Below, piece after piece: positions 1 to 14,300 of a stretch of DNA of 64,000 nt. The notes beneath the pieces are model-generated. The model ran no database searches, was not told the DNA's origin, and saw only the letters and a list, made by a program, of their open reading frames with translations. The stretch spans positions 31,732,774 through 31,796,773 of the forward strand of contig CM057159.1 of NCBI GenBank assembly GCA_029962745.1, in the 5' to 3' direction. The stretch comes from Echinometra lucunter (lineage: Eukaryota > Echinodermata > Echinoidea > Camarodonta > Echinometridae). Numbering within the stretch: the stretch's first letter is position 1; every line of letters starts with the position of its first letter. Both the position numbers and the translations under genes were made by a program.

Positions 1-46
1 TTCATTGCCATGAGGATTGAAATTCTTGGAAGGGGTCCAGTGGCTG
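1..46 (+). CDS. Exon: C-terminal strand of discoidin domain 1 (partial)
   Basis: The window opens inside an exon reading FIAMRIEILGRGPVA and then a split Gly codon, followed by the donor GTAAGT. This is the last beta strand of an F5/8C domain, where family members commonly read ISMRxELLGC. The usual closing Cys is replaced by Arg. It ends in phase 1, matching the exon at 911. The rest of this domain lies upstream of the window. Confidence 0.82.
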
Positions 47-2347
47 GTAAGTTAGATCAGCATTCCCAGAACTTAGAAGCAACACATGAGAATAGCATTC
101 TATATTCTAAACTGATACAAGTTTGAAAGCAAAATATTTCCTTCGTCGAATAATTAGGGTGTTGACGCCTTTGACAACTTTGTAACCTTATTTCAGCGGA
201 CATTTTTGCATCGTACTTGTGTCAATATTATATAGGATCTCTATGACCTGTACCCATCATTAACTACTACAGTCATTGCAACTTTCCCCGTTAGTGGGAT
301 GGGCTATACCACAGACATATAATAAATACTTTAGGGGTTATTTTGCCTAGGTACATTTTCGCACTTCATTTGAATTATCTCAACGTAAAATGACATTGTG
401 ACCTAAGAAAAAAAAAATCACCCATTCATTATAGCCCACTACTACTGTTAGGCAAAATAGAAGACTTTTCACGTGATCTCAGCCATTCATTTGATTAGAA
501 TCCATATCACAATGGATAATCTCCTCATAATATACTTAGATATTGTGACAGATATTTAGGCCTATGTTTGAATTAAATGAATTAACTAGATCTCGAAATG
601 CAGCAAAAATCTTAAACTTGTACAGAGCAATGGTGAATGTAGGCCTAAGTCCACTTCTACTTCAAATTAGATTCATCTTCGGTGCTCTTATTCCGGAAAC
701 TGCAATGTAAAGGTACAATACCCCGGCACAATGCATTGTGCTATGAGTAAATATTTCCAAGGATTGCATGTTCTTTGATATACTGATGTTATGTATTATG
801 TCTAATTTATATCATGTTGAACTGAAATATGCATCCAAAAATAACTAAACTTGAGGGTATAAATCTACTCTGAAGTCTTGATTGTTTCCTGTGTTCCAAC
901 TTCTTTTTAGGTCAACGGTATGAGCCCCTGGAACTTGGTATGGAAGATGGTCGTATCGAAAAGGATCAACTTACTGCGAGCTCATGTTATGATCAACAAT
1001 ATCGGTGTGTTGACAGGGCAAGACTCAACCAAGGAGCAAGTATGCTTATCAGCAATTTGTTCTTATAGTTCAGTGCGATATTGTTCTTTAAAGCGTTCAA
1101 ACATGCTTTAATAAAACACTTGTAGGACAGGGCGCTGTGTGTCCGGCCAATCGTGTAGGTTATGCACAGTCCTGCATGCTTGGTGCGAATGTTATGAAGA
1201 CAAACACACAAGGCTTTTGCTGCGCCGTATAGTCAACACGTTTCCTTCTGCCTCGATCCGCCAGACTTCCGCAGGGTTGAAGCTGGTGGGTAGATTCCTC
1301 GTGGGTGGGCAGAAGTCAGTTTAAGCCTGGGTAGATTTCCAAGTAAATCCTCATGGACAGGAAGGTCAGGGTGAGTTTAATACGGTAATTCTCTCAGGAT
1401 CTTTATCTTTCGGCGTATAGCCAGACGGTGAGATATGATCTGATCTGATCTGATCCGATATGATATGATTACGGATGTGATGTGATTTATTTACCAATAA
1501 CAAAGACAAAAATAGGTTTTAAGTATTTATAAATTCAAATCTTTTAACTATCATGGTAAAAAGAAGGAAAGGTATTTTTCAAAATGGAACCACAGAATAG
1601 AATGAGTGATCCCTTGCAGGGTTAGGAATTTGCTTAAAATAATGAACGGCAAGTTATCCTTCCTAGCCTATTAGATTATTTAACATGTTTAGCCTACGAT
1701 CCAAAATTAGCCCAGTTTATGTGAATTAAAAAGTGAACTCGAAAGTTTCTTTTTTTCTATCTTTTTAAATTAATATTTTATAAAAACTTTTTTTTTTTTG
1801 CTCGTCGATCAACGGGGGAGGGGGGATGGCCCCTTGTGCCCCCCTTTGCTACGCCAGTGTTAATGAATTATGCATCCACACACTGTGGGCTACCCTAGCG
1901 TAGGTTGCTGGAACTATATTAAGCAGGGATAGTAATATTATAATGTTATTGAATGTTGTAATCATTATTATCATTATTATCATTGATATTATGTTCATCA
2001 TTGTTATTGTAGTTGTTGTTGATACTATTATTACTACCATTTTATTAATGATATCATTATAATTATTATTTTAATTATAACTATTATTCTAAGTGTTTTA
2101 ACCAGTGTTTAAAGTTGCACAACAAAGGATAAAAAGAAACAATAGCCCAGGACATATTCATATTACTGAACAATGCAGAGAATTAAACAACGTAACAGTC
2201 GAATGAGGAATGAAACATCATTGGAATACAATGATATTGTTATCATTATTATTTTTATTGTTATAGCAATTATCATCATCATTATTGTCATTGTCATTAG
2301 TATTTGTAGTAGTAGTTGTAGTAGTAGTAGTTATGATAATAATAATA

Positions 2348-2380
<33 letters not shown>

Positions 2381-2764
2381 ATAATGATAATAATAGTGGT
2401 CATTTATAATGCTCTATACACAATGTAGTACCATAGCGCTTACAAAGTAAACAACAACAAAAAAGAATTAGCTCTATGGAAAAAGGTAAGTCTTCACTTG
2501 TCTTTTCAAAGTTGACAGAATTTCTATTTGCTCGGATTGAGGGTGGGAGATTGTTCCAAGCTCTAGAAGCACCTACACTAACACATTTTTTCAGCAGAAG
2601 AAAGATTTGATCTGGGAATTACAAGTCTACTAATATGACACACAGAACGAAGATTACGTGTGGGTAACTAAGGAGCTATTGTGTCAGCAAAGTAAGAGGG
2701 GGCAGTATCGTTGATTAATTTGTAAACGTACAGGCAGAGTTTGAATTGAACACGTTGAGAGTAA

Positions 2765-2796
<32 letters not shown>

Positions 2797-2797
2797 C

Positions 2798-2841
<44 letters not shown>

Positions 2842-3109
2842 ATAGTAGTAGTAGCAGCAGCAGCAGCATATAGTAGTAGTAGTAGTAGTAGTAGTAGCAG
2901 CAGCAGCAGCAGCAGCAGCATATAGTAGTAGTAGTAGTAGTAGCAGTAGCAGCAGCAGCAGCAGCAGCATATAGTAGTAGTAGTAGTAGTAGTAGCAGCA
3001 GCAGCAGCAGCAGCAGCATATAGTAGTAGTAGTAGTAGTAGCAGCAGCAGCAGCAGCAGCATATAGTAGTAGTAGTAGTAGTAGTAGCAGCAGCAGCAGC
3101 AGCAGCATA

Positions 3110-3145
<36 letters not shown>

Positions 3146-3220
3146 CAGTAGCAGCAGCAGCAGAATATAGTAATAGCAGGGAGATCTCCCTGGTAATAGT
3201 ACTACTACTACTACTACTAC

Positions 3221-3262
<42 letters not shown>

Positions 3263-6200
3263 CAGTAGTAGTGGTACATGTAGTAGTATCATATATATTG
3301 ATTTCTTTCCTCCAAAAAGTATTAAAAACTGTTCCAAATTGTCTCTGTAGGTGGTAAATTTAAAGGCGCATGGTCGGCTAAAAACAATGATCCGTTCCAG
3401 TGGATTCAGGTTGATTTCCAACATGACATCAAGCTGGAGGGTATTGTAACCCAGGGTAAATCAGATCTTAACCAGTGGGTGACTACTTACAGCTTGCAGT
3501 ATGGCTCAAATGATAGACCATCTCTGAAAGATTATGAGGACAGCAACGGAGACCCTATGGTATGTGCTTCAGGGGTTGTTTTATGTGTAATATCTGGCAT
3601 ATAACTATGAATAACGTAAATTTGCTTGTCTCTGTAAGACAACGTCTATTGTGCACCATTGGCCCCATTAAATTTTCAGTAAAAGAAATATTAGAAAATT
3701 CTGGGTAAATTTGATTCTTATCAATTACATGCTGCAATTTTCATTTTCTTTTTTTATATTCTGATTACTGTTAATTCTGATAGATAGACAGACAGATAGA
3801 TAGATAGATAGATGAAATGGCCTTTATTTAAAAATCTCATGCATCGCAACCAGAGGTTGAATTACATGTACATGGGTTAAAAACATAATAAGCACATTAC
3901 ATGCCAATTGGGAATTTACAATCGGACATAGGATGAGTTCATTAAACACATTGAAATATATCAATCAGCAATCAGGAATTACTTCACTTATTTAAGTGTC
4001 ATGAAAATCCGTATTACTAGTACTAATTACTAGATATTACTTTACTAACATGTTAACACTATTTATTTAGGTAAGAGATTGAATATATAAATACTTCTGA
4101 TTGTTAAGGGCAAATATTAAATAATTGAATATAAATATGACAATTTGAAAACCAAGAAACAAAATAGAATTCAAAATATAACTCAGTTTGGATGGTGGAG
4201 TTGAATAGAGATAAACAGTTCCAAGAATTAATAATCTGATACTTTCATGAACTTTTTATCGTGACTTTGTATTTCAGTTTGATACATTTATTTCTAATTA
4301 TGCTTACATTAAACTCGGCATTCTAAGTGTTGTCGTAATTAATGACTTACATTTTCCTACAAGTTGTTATAATTGCACTATCGATATTATTGCTCTGAAT
4401 TCATTCTAATACTTTTTTAATGTTCTCGTAAAATAATTTGCCTTCAGATTTTTGTCCTCTATACTTTTTCTTCCTTTTCTTCTCCATATGCTTTTTCTTC
4501 TAATCTGTTATTATCACGATGGTCATATATATTTCCATGTTCAATATTATTGAATGTTTTTTTGTTATTGTTGTTATTCATCGGTTCATTTTATATCGAA
4601 TTCCTTAATTAAAGTACATTTGCTTGAGCCTTCGACTACAGTCTTGAATATTTTTAGAGCTATAAACCTGAACAGTTCAATTCAGTTTTAACTCATAAAG
4701 CTCGCTCACCAAAAACATCGCAGGGTTTTGCAAACGCGGTGTGATAAATACATTTTTGTATCATACCACTTCCAGGTCCATTGTTGTGTCAGTCATCCTC
4801 ATGATGCTTAATTTTTTGTTCGTTTTTACCTAGTTTACAGCTGCATGTAGGCTGAATGAGCATTTTAAGGAGAACGAGACCACCCTGATATCAGTGGGTT
4901 TACAGAAATTTAAAGAAAAAAATAAAAAAATCAGCGAAAGCGAGTTTGGATAAAATCCATTGAAGGGCAAAAAGATGGAAGTATTTCATTATTGACATTC
5001 CCAGTGCTGCATGAGATTTATAACATTTCTCTTTCATTAGGTCTTTCATGCGAACTCGGATAGAAATACACCAGTGACTAACCTGTTACCCCTACCAGTG
5101 ACAGCTCGCTTTGTCCGCATTTTGCCAAAAACTTGGATGAATTTTATCAGCATGCGTTTTGACCTGCTTGGGGCAGGACCAACTGGAGGTAAGTTAAAAT
5201 TCCACAACAATGATTCATCACTGAAATTATGATTTAAAAAAAACAACTCACTGCTCGATGGGAGAATGTGGGGAAGGGGCGGGTAGTCAGAAATGTTGCT
5301 CTGCACACCCGTTACTATATACCCCTCCCCCCCCCCCCCGGGGGGGGGGCATAAGTATTGCAACATAGCTAAATCGGTGCGTATGCATTTGTCAGTTGTA
5401 AGCCTTTCTGTATTTTGTGATTTTTCGTTCATAACCATTGAATTTTGTGGACCATTTGTGTATATCTTAGATGGGAGGACTTATCCTTTTCTGTCCTGAG
5501 AGCAGTAGATATCCTGACCCAGTCATGTCTGAAAAAATGAAGAAGACAACAGACCGAAGGAAACAAATCGGCATATTGGGAGGTGGGGGTTATCAGTGAA
5601 CGGAATCATGATACTCCCCCTTCAAATTTCTCCCGAACATGTTTACAAGTTTTGTATACACTTTTCGCAAGAAAATAATGCCCATAACGTATCCAGAAAA
5701 GAGCGGAGGAAAACAACCACATCCAGAGAAGATAGATTTCTGTGGGCCGTTGCCAAGAGGTTGCCAAGGAGAATGCGCGCCACAATCATCCAGAAAAAAA
5801 TCTAATAAGTATGTGAAGAATTCGCTTATGGAAATTAATTTCGTTTGATATTTTCACCACAATGCTATCAACGAATTATTCACGAATTCATTATATTCAT
5901 TATATTTTTCTGGATAATGACTGTGGCGCGCATCCTCCTTGGCAACGCCTTGGCAACAGCCCACAGAAGTCTATCTTCTCTGGTGTGGTTAATTTCCTCC
6001 GTTCTTTTCTGGAAACAATATGGGTATTACTTCCTTGCTAAAAGTGTACACAACCTTGTAAACAGGTTGGATAGAAATACGAAGGGGGAATATCATGATT
6101 TCATTCACTGATAACTCCCACCTCCCAATATGGACATTTGCTTCCTTTGGTCTTTTGTCTTCTCCGTTGTTACGAGATATCTACTGCTCTCGGGACAGAA

Positions 6201-7480
6201 AAGGACAAGTAAACCGGCAGCAAGGTGACTTTTGATTAGATGAACGAGGTACCAACATCTGAGTGTTGGAACACCTTGGACGGAACCCCGCATATACCAA
6301 ACTGGGCATCTGCTGTTGCACCTCTGCTGCATGTGGCCCCTGGGGCCTTTTAAAAGGGGCCCAAAAATGCGTTTGGTTAGATGAACGAGGTAACATGGAG
6401 TCCACGGCAGCTCATTACACTGAATTCGGAATGGCCCATGACAGACGAATTTTCTGCTGCTAAGTGCCCGGCAGCATCCCCAAAGGGCCAATTGTTGCAT
6501 AGAAGCTACATATAGGCTTGGTTTGATGAACGAGGTACCACACGAAACCCACGGCCGATTTTAGGACTCCTCTCACAGACTTTGGAATGACCCATGACAG
6601 ACGAATTTTTCTGCTGCTTTTTGCCCGCCAGATGCCAACAAAGAGGGGCCCGATGGCCCTTTTTCGTATGTTTGCCAAGGTTAAACATCCTGTACTACTT
6701 AAAACAGATATGAAATGGTCAAATCGATCTTACAAAACTCCCAAATGAGCTATGGCAGACAAATTTCCTGCCGCTTTGTGCCCGGAACACCCCCAAAGCG
6801 TGGCCCGAGGGCCTTTTTCATATTTTGACCCGTCATATTTTGACCTAGTTAACATCTTAGACGTCACTTGAAACCATTGTGAAAGGGTCGGATCTATCCT
6901 ACAGACTAACGAATGGGCCATGACAGACAATGTACTATTGCTTTGTGCCCGGTAGATGTCCATAAAGAGTGGCCCGAGGGCCTCTGTTGTACGTTTGACC
7001 TAGTAAACATCCTAGGTATCACTAACAACCAGTTTGAAATTGTAAGGTCGACCTTAAAAACTATCGAAATGGCCATGGCAGGCAAATTTTCTGTTGCTAA
7101 GTGCCCGCAAGACGTCCCCCGTCAAGTCCCCCTCCCCCTAAAAGAGACCTTGACGAAGAAAACGATGTACAACTTAAAACAAATTTGAAATGTATGTATG
7201 CATTTTACAAAACACGGAAAACATTCTACTGTTTTGTCTCTTTTGGGCCATGAGACGATCCAAGATGTGACCCAAAGGCCCCTTTCTGTAACCTTGACCA
7301 AGATTAGATAATTAAGTTACCATCTAACACCATTTAGCTCAGGCTAACCTGACAGAAATGGGACTTGCCAGTCTAATTTTCTACTGGTCTAAAGTTCTCC
7401 CTTTTAAGATATACACAAATTTCAACAGCTAAAAACGAAAACTCACAAAAATACAGAAAGGCTTACAACTCACGATTGCA

Positions 7481-7546
<66 letters not shown>

Positions 7547-7774
7547 AAGAAATTTGACAAATGCAAACAACTTTGGCAACTCCCTTGTACATGATAAACA
7601 CTGAAAGAAATGAAAATGGGAGAATAATAACTGCGTAGCTCCTCAATGGATGACAGCTCTGGGGAACATTGAGGGAGCTACCCAATTATTATTCTCCCAT
7701 TTTCATTTCTTCCAGTGTTTAATATATATATTTTTAATGTACCGTATATATGTATATATGTATATATGTATATA

Positions 7775-7829
<55 letters not shown>

Positions 7830-10800
7830 CGAAATTTTGTATGTATATATATATATATATATTCTATTCTCTCTCTCTCTCTCTCTCTGGGCCTTCAGGC
7901 TTTCGAGGATAGCAGTTTTTACTGCAGAGACTACCTTGAATGAATCGAACTGAGGATAACATAAATGAATAAATATTAAACACAATCAGTTGTCACACGG
8001 TAATCGCATTGCAGATAGATATTCTGCCAGTTTTGGTGTTGCAAAAGTGATGTAGCTAGGAATTATAGCACTGCCTATCCGATCAAAAGTACAAACTGTG
8101 GGTGAAATAATGATTTTCAAAATTGCCTTGTCTTAAACCTCGGTTCATGACAAATTGATAACCATTTTGTGTGTATATAGGTAACGTGATTCCTACCGCA
8201 CTTGGAATTGAAGATCGCCGAGTTGCTTCTACTAGTATGACAGCAACATCCTGTGCTGATCCAAAAATGTGCGTATCTGCTTCCAGACTTAACATGAGAC
8301 GAAATAATACAACATTGGGAAGCTGGACCGCTGACGTGAGTATGAAATAGGACACTTATGGTTGTTCAACAACCTAGCTAATTCTGCAAGCGGCATATGT
8401 ATTAAAAGGGCTAATTTCATTGTTCCATTCACATACGTCTTTCATGTTAAAATAACATTAATGATAATATGACGGGACATGCTTTCCGATTCAGTGGGGT
8501 GCATGTCCGCGACTATCCGAGCGAACATAATACAACGTTATGCGCAACACCCACACCCACACTATTTCCATGATACGCCCACACCACAGTGCGCATGCGT
8601 GGCACAAGGGCCGTGGAGCCGGGGGGGGGGGCTCTGCCTCCCCCTTCACGTTAAAAAAAAATGCTCCACGCTCCTGCTGCACAGTACACAGTCTGATCCG
8701 GACACATTTCCTGGCGCGGACACTCATCTGTTCGACGTTTGGCTTCAAACTGTTGGAACGGTTCAAAGAGATTGAGGAAAGTTTATCATTTTAAGTTGCA
8801 AAGCCTATAACTAGATCAGTATACTGTTTGACCCTTGTAAGTTTCATGAGGTTTCCAGAAATTTGAAAGTGGGATCTCCTATGTACCTTTATAAGATCAG
8901 GCTTGGGCTCCGTCCACACTTGATGATATTTTTAGTGTTAGAAATTGACTGCTGAACATTCTGTTACGATAATGAGACCGATTAAAGACTCACCATGAAA
9001 AAATAACGATTAAACTAAAACTAAATTATTTTTTTTACAGTTCTTTACACTGTTACAACGATAAAATCAAGCAGAAATGACTTACATAAAGTATGGCTGA
9101 GATATAGTTCAGTCCTGAAATTAGTCTAAAATACAGGTATATCCAAATGGGCTGGTGAAAACAAACCCTTGGGTTATAGTCCACGATGCTGATGATGTTG
9201 AGACGGATGGTATGCGAAGTGGGATCAGCGTCCACTGAAAGTCGATTATGACAAGTAGCTGGTATATCCACTTTAACAATCCAAGTTCGGGGTTGAACAG
9301 GTCTTCTACAACAGGTTGACAGTATTAGTGAGATGAGAATTTCCTCTTAAAACTGGCGAATAGCTCTTGAAGCACGGAGGTTAATTCTATTTTTCTTATA
9401 GGTTTCCCAGCCTTATATATAAATTAGGTGTTCTAGCATTATCCAGTCATATCTCTCATAAGAACAGTCTTGCTCCTTCTAGTAAAGTACAGTCTAGAGA
9501 TTTCCTGAGTGATCTCAGCGTAATTGACACAGAAACAAAATACCTTTGCTATTGTTCCTAAGCAGGCCATTGTCTACTGAGTTCAACATAAGGTGAAAAT
9601 TGTAAGGAACAACATTTCAGAAATGCTCTTTTAGCTGCCTCATTATAGATGCAGCCAAAAATAAACCTACAATCACATACTAGTAAATGGAGTGTTATGA
9701 CAACACTTATGGAGTAATCTAGAAAGTTCTTTTTCTTCTTGCTTGGTATGACGATTGCTTTAATTCTGTGTCTGTTATTCATTACAGCAAACTGGTAATA
9801 ATCATTTCCCTTCTAGAAATCTCTGAAGTTATAAATACCTAAAGAAACTGAAAAGAACTTCTCTTACAATTCTTCTTTTATATAACAAGTTGACTGCATG
9901 AGCACATGAATCACTGGCTGTACATAATGTAGGGAAAAAAAATCTTGCAGGTTGATGATCAAAATCAGTGGATCCAGGTTGACCTTCGTTCTGCCTTTGA
10001 AGTGACTGGTGTGATCACACAAGGAAGGGATGCCTCTACCAGTTGGGTTACGTCTTATTCGATATCTTTCAGCACTGATGGAATGAATTGGGCCATGATA
10101 ACAGACTGTCATCCAGGACCAAAGGTATGACTAAAACACTGCTCACACATCACCCCCTTCAAAAAATAAAATAGAAGGAAAAAAAAGAACAGCCCCATCC
10201 CATCCCCCTCAAATAAATAAATGAATAAAAATTTGGCAAAAATAAACTTACAATGTATGGTGAAGTCTTATCTGTGATTTGCGTATCATAACAGCCTATA
10301 GGCACGGTCTTGAGCAAGGTACTACATTGCTACATACATGCAATAAATCAATGTGCCATATGAATAGTGTTACCAACGTGTCCATGTGTGTTTAAAAAAA
10401 AGAATGAACGACTGATCACATATATTATTTCACACATTGTTATTACCATACATTGTTGGTATACCATTATTATTATAATTATCATTATACTCACTTGATT
10501 CCTCTTTGTATGTTGAAAATATTAGATACTTTCAACATATAAAACATTAAATATTTCATGGTGTTTCTACAGATATTCAGGGCCAATTACGATGCTCGTA
10601 CTACCGTAGAAAACACCCTGAACCCACCTGTTACGGCGAGGTTCTTCCGTCTACATCCTGTAACTTGGAACAGCCGCATCAGCTTAAGATGGGAACTTAT
10701 GGGCAAGGGTCCTGTCTTAGGTAAGCACGTAACTTCAGACTGCTTTCTTTCACATCCAGCGGTGCTTATAGCTCATGATCCTATTCCCGTTCTTGCCATC

Positions 10801-11325
10801 ACCTCCATCTAGCCTGACCATAACCCTTTTTGGGGTTTTCTCTGACAATTTCGCAGCTTTGTCGGTCTAATTCATATCAAGAGAATTTGATTAAAATCAT
10901 TTACACTTATACATAGCCCATGCTTTTCTGCATTAAAATTTATGATTTGTGCTTTCAAATTCATCTCGCGAGCATTCATTTGAGAGTTTTGATCAGTCGT
11001 CTGTTATCTTTATTCAACGTTTCGCACTATTTCGTAAAACTTGTGTTCAACTTCTCATCGCACGGTCCCATGATCACACATCTCACAAGCTCATGCCTCA
11101 TTCAGATCCCTCTTCTTGCATCCAATTTAGTGTGTTGTGCATTCAAATTTACAATTTCAATATGACTTGTGATTTGTCTATAACAGGGGCGTAGACAGCG
11201 GGGGGGATGAGGGGTATGCATACCCCCCACCTCACAAGGTGGGGGGGATGACATGTACAATCATCCCCCCAGGTTTTAGGGAAGGATCTTTGCTTACATT
11301 ATCATTATAACAACAACGACAAGAA

Positions 11326-11384
<59 letters not shown>

Positions 11385-14300
11385 ATCATCACTATTATCA
11401 ATTATTATCAATTATTATTATTATTATTTATGTAGTTATTTATATTACTTTTGGGTAATTTTGGCGCCGTCTCAGTTTTTTCTGAAGTGGTGTAATAACA
11501 AAATTAAAAAAAAAAGATAAATAGCGTGATGTAAATATGCAATAATGTGTATGTCAGTCCATATTCTATATACGCTTGTAACGGTGCGTAGATCTCCAAT
11601 TTACAGAGGCGGCGCTCCCGTGGGGCAGGGTGCACAGTGTCCCCCCCCCCCACTTTTTGAAGCACCCAAAAAGTGCCCCTTCTTTCCCAACAAAAATGCC
11701 GCCTTTCAAACCTGTTCAGTGCCCTTCTTTTATCTTAGAATGGCCCATTTTCTTTGTTGATCAAGTGCCCTTTCGCTTTCTAATAAGTGCCGCTTTTCGT
11801 TTCAGATAAGTTACCCTTCTTAAAATCTACAGAAATGCACTCTTTTATGCCTTTCCCTTTTAATAGCGCTCTGTTCCATTCTGAGAAGTGCGCCTCTTAC
11901 ACTTCAAATGAATGTCCCTTTTAAAATGTGATTATTATCCCCTTTTACTACCTCCTTTCGTTTTTCAAAGTGCAATTTCTCTTCTGCAGATTTCCCCTTT
12001 TCACCCCTGATAAGTGCCCCATTTGAAATCTGATACATGCCCTCATTTACTTCTGATAAGTGCCCCTTTTCCTTTCTAGATTGTCCAATTTCTGCATCTG
12101 TTCATGTAAGATAAGGGCAATTAGCGTCATTTTTGTTTTCTGATAGTGTCCCTTTTCCATTCGGGCAAGTGCTTCCCACAACTGTAATTAGAGGGAACGG
12201 TGCCCCTCTATTGGGGGGTATTTTTCTAATTTTTCTTTCTAAAGCTCGCTCGCTACGCTCGCTCGTACTTATGATATCTCACTCAAGGCAGTTCAAGTGT
12301 GTTGAAACCATAAAGTCTTATATGTTCTCCTAAGTTCCTGATGGTATTGTGCTCAAAACCCCATTCAATTTGAATATTTTCTCTGATAAAAAATGATCGG
12401 TAGCTATGAGACCTCACTAATGCATTTAAACATTATAGCTTGGTCACTTTAAGGAAAACTATATACAGAGTAAAAGGAAGAAATTAACAATGGAACACGA
12501 ATAAAATGAATTTCCGGGAGCCTTTATCATTATAGGACACTCGAAATATACTGCAAATACCTTGCCCTTCAGCAAAAATACCTAGCATTTTTTGCTCGCT
12601 CGCTTCGCTCGCTCACAATTGAGTAAGACAGAGCAATATACAATAATAGTGCAAAGTAGTTATTATCATGACATGTAAAAGTATGTCAAAATGCACTTTA
12701 AAAGTGTGTTGAATAGAATATAAGGGTATATTTTCCTTCTCGCGTTCAGCTTTTGTAAGGGCCCCTTTTCCCCCATAGTGCCCTTTTTCGCTAGTGGCCC
12801 CCCCCCCCCTTTGAAAGACGCTCCGCCGCCCTATCTATTTATGTCTGTGCTTTCGGGTGTGGGTGTGTACGTGTGCGTGTGTGTGCGTGTGTGTGTGAGT
12901 TGTGGGGGTGCGTGTGTGTGTATGAGTATCTGTATACAAAATTGATCCTCGATTTCTCGTGAACGGCAAATCATCCCCCCAGGTGTAAGAACCTGTCTAC
13001 GCCACTGGTCTATAATATGTATGCCTTTTCAGGACAGAGTCCGAATGTTTTTGATTATGGTTTGATTAAAGATCTCATCGTTGACTAAAGGCTCATTCAT
13101 TTTTTTTTTTTTTTGGTTAGTCTTTTACTTTCCTATTGTGTTCCAATTATATTCGAGCAGTATTCGAGGGGTAATGCACCTGGAATATGCGAGAAGATCA
13201 TTCGGGGGGAGGGTACAAAATGCATTAAGTATCGAACAGCATTCCTACAAACATGACAAAGGTGTTTAAAGAGTTTTTGTCCATTTGAAATCCCAGCCGG
13301 AATGCGGTATGAATTATTTTATTCGAGCTCTTAATTCCTGCTCATTCAAATAAGTGTGATGGCCGGACCTTTCCAAGTGACATTCGGTTCTTTATCTGAT
13401 TTTGCAATCAAAACCTTCATGTATACAGTGCGTATAAAAAAAGTAATCCATTTTTAGAGGGCTTATATTCAGAGCTTATTTAATTCAACAAAATGAATAT
13501 ACCCTAGTATGAAAGAAGAACTCCTCAGCTTTTCATTGATACCTTACTTGTACCTGTGATGCCACGAACGACCGAATATATTGATCTGGAAGACAACAGG
13601 TACAGATTCCATTTTTTTGCAAGTTTTGGTAAAGTAAGTAAAATGAATGGTAACTGATGCCTCACAGTCGGTCAGTCAGGGAAAGCAACCTTTACAGCTT
13701 TACATTCATTATTAAAGGGGGTATCCAATGCTGAAACAATGTTAGTTCATTTAAAAGAGCATGATTTTATCAGCAGAAATTCATCTGTCTAAAGTATTTT
13801 TGAAAGTCCTGTTGCCAAGGAACCCCCAAATGTGGTAAGATTTCAGGATATTTTTGACCCCTCAGCTGTGACCCAGTTTCAACTGGGTACCCACTTTGAC
13901 GTCAAAATGACGTCAAATTGGGTACCGTGTCGCGCACTAGCAAAATGCGCGCAAGGTATAATACATGTTGTACAGCCTAGCGCGTAGCACAACTGCAATG
14001 CGCGAAGCTGGGTACCCACTTTTACGTCATACCTCATACTCAATTTTTTTTTGGTCAGCTCATAACTTTTCATGAGACAATAAGCCAAAATGCATTGATT
14101 TCGATTGAAAATCATCATATTTTTAATGTCATTCTTCTTAGAATTCTATTCTCGATCATATATCAAAATTTTGTTTACCATTGTGTAATCACTTTAAAGC
14201 CTACAAAAGTGCTATTCAAAGTGGCTATGTTCACTTACAAAGAACTCAGCCAACCGACGGATCAGTGAGAGTAATCAGCCTTACTTGCAAAAAATGGAAT

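Larger units (their letters stand above)
11184..13007. mobile_element. hAT-like non-autonomous element with perfect 8-bp target duplication
   Basis: The ends are inverted: the left begins CAGGGGCGTAGACAG, and the right, read on the other strand, begins CAGTGGCGTAGACAG. The eight bases GTCTATAA occur immediately outside both ends (11176-11183 and 13008-13015). Short CAG-G-GGCG termini and an 8-bp duplication are the hallmarks of hAT transposition. No transposase-like frame is present. The interior has an (ATT)n tract (11325-11440) and a nested GTGCCCCTTTT array (11602-12834) that also holds copies of the GCTCGCTCGCT motif. The perfect duplication implies a fairly recent insertion in the intron after domain 3. 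Confidence 0.88.

Noticed and set aside
2684..3424. 246-residue minus-strand frame rich in Leu, Ala, Thr and Cys
   Set aside because: It translates the TAG/CAG microsatellite and overlaps the real exon at 3351 on the other strand.
5596..6111. Overlapping 69- to 88-residue frames
   Set aside because: They fall on the two mirror-image arms of a foldback element and are complements of each other.
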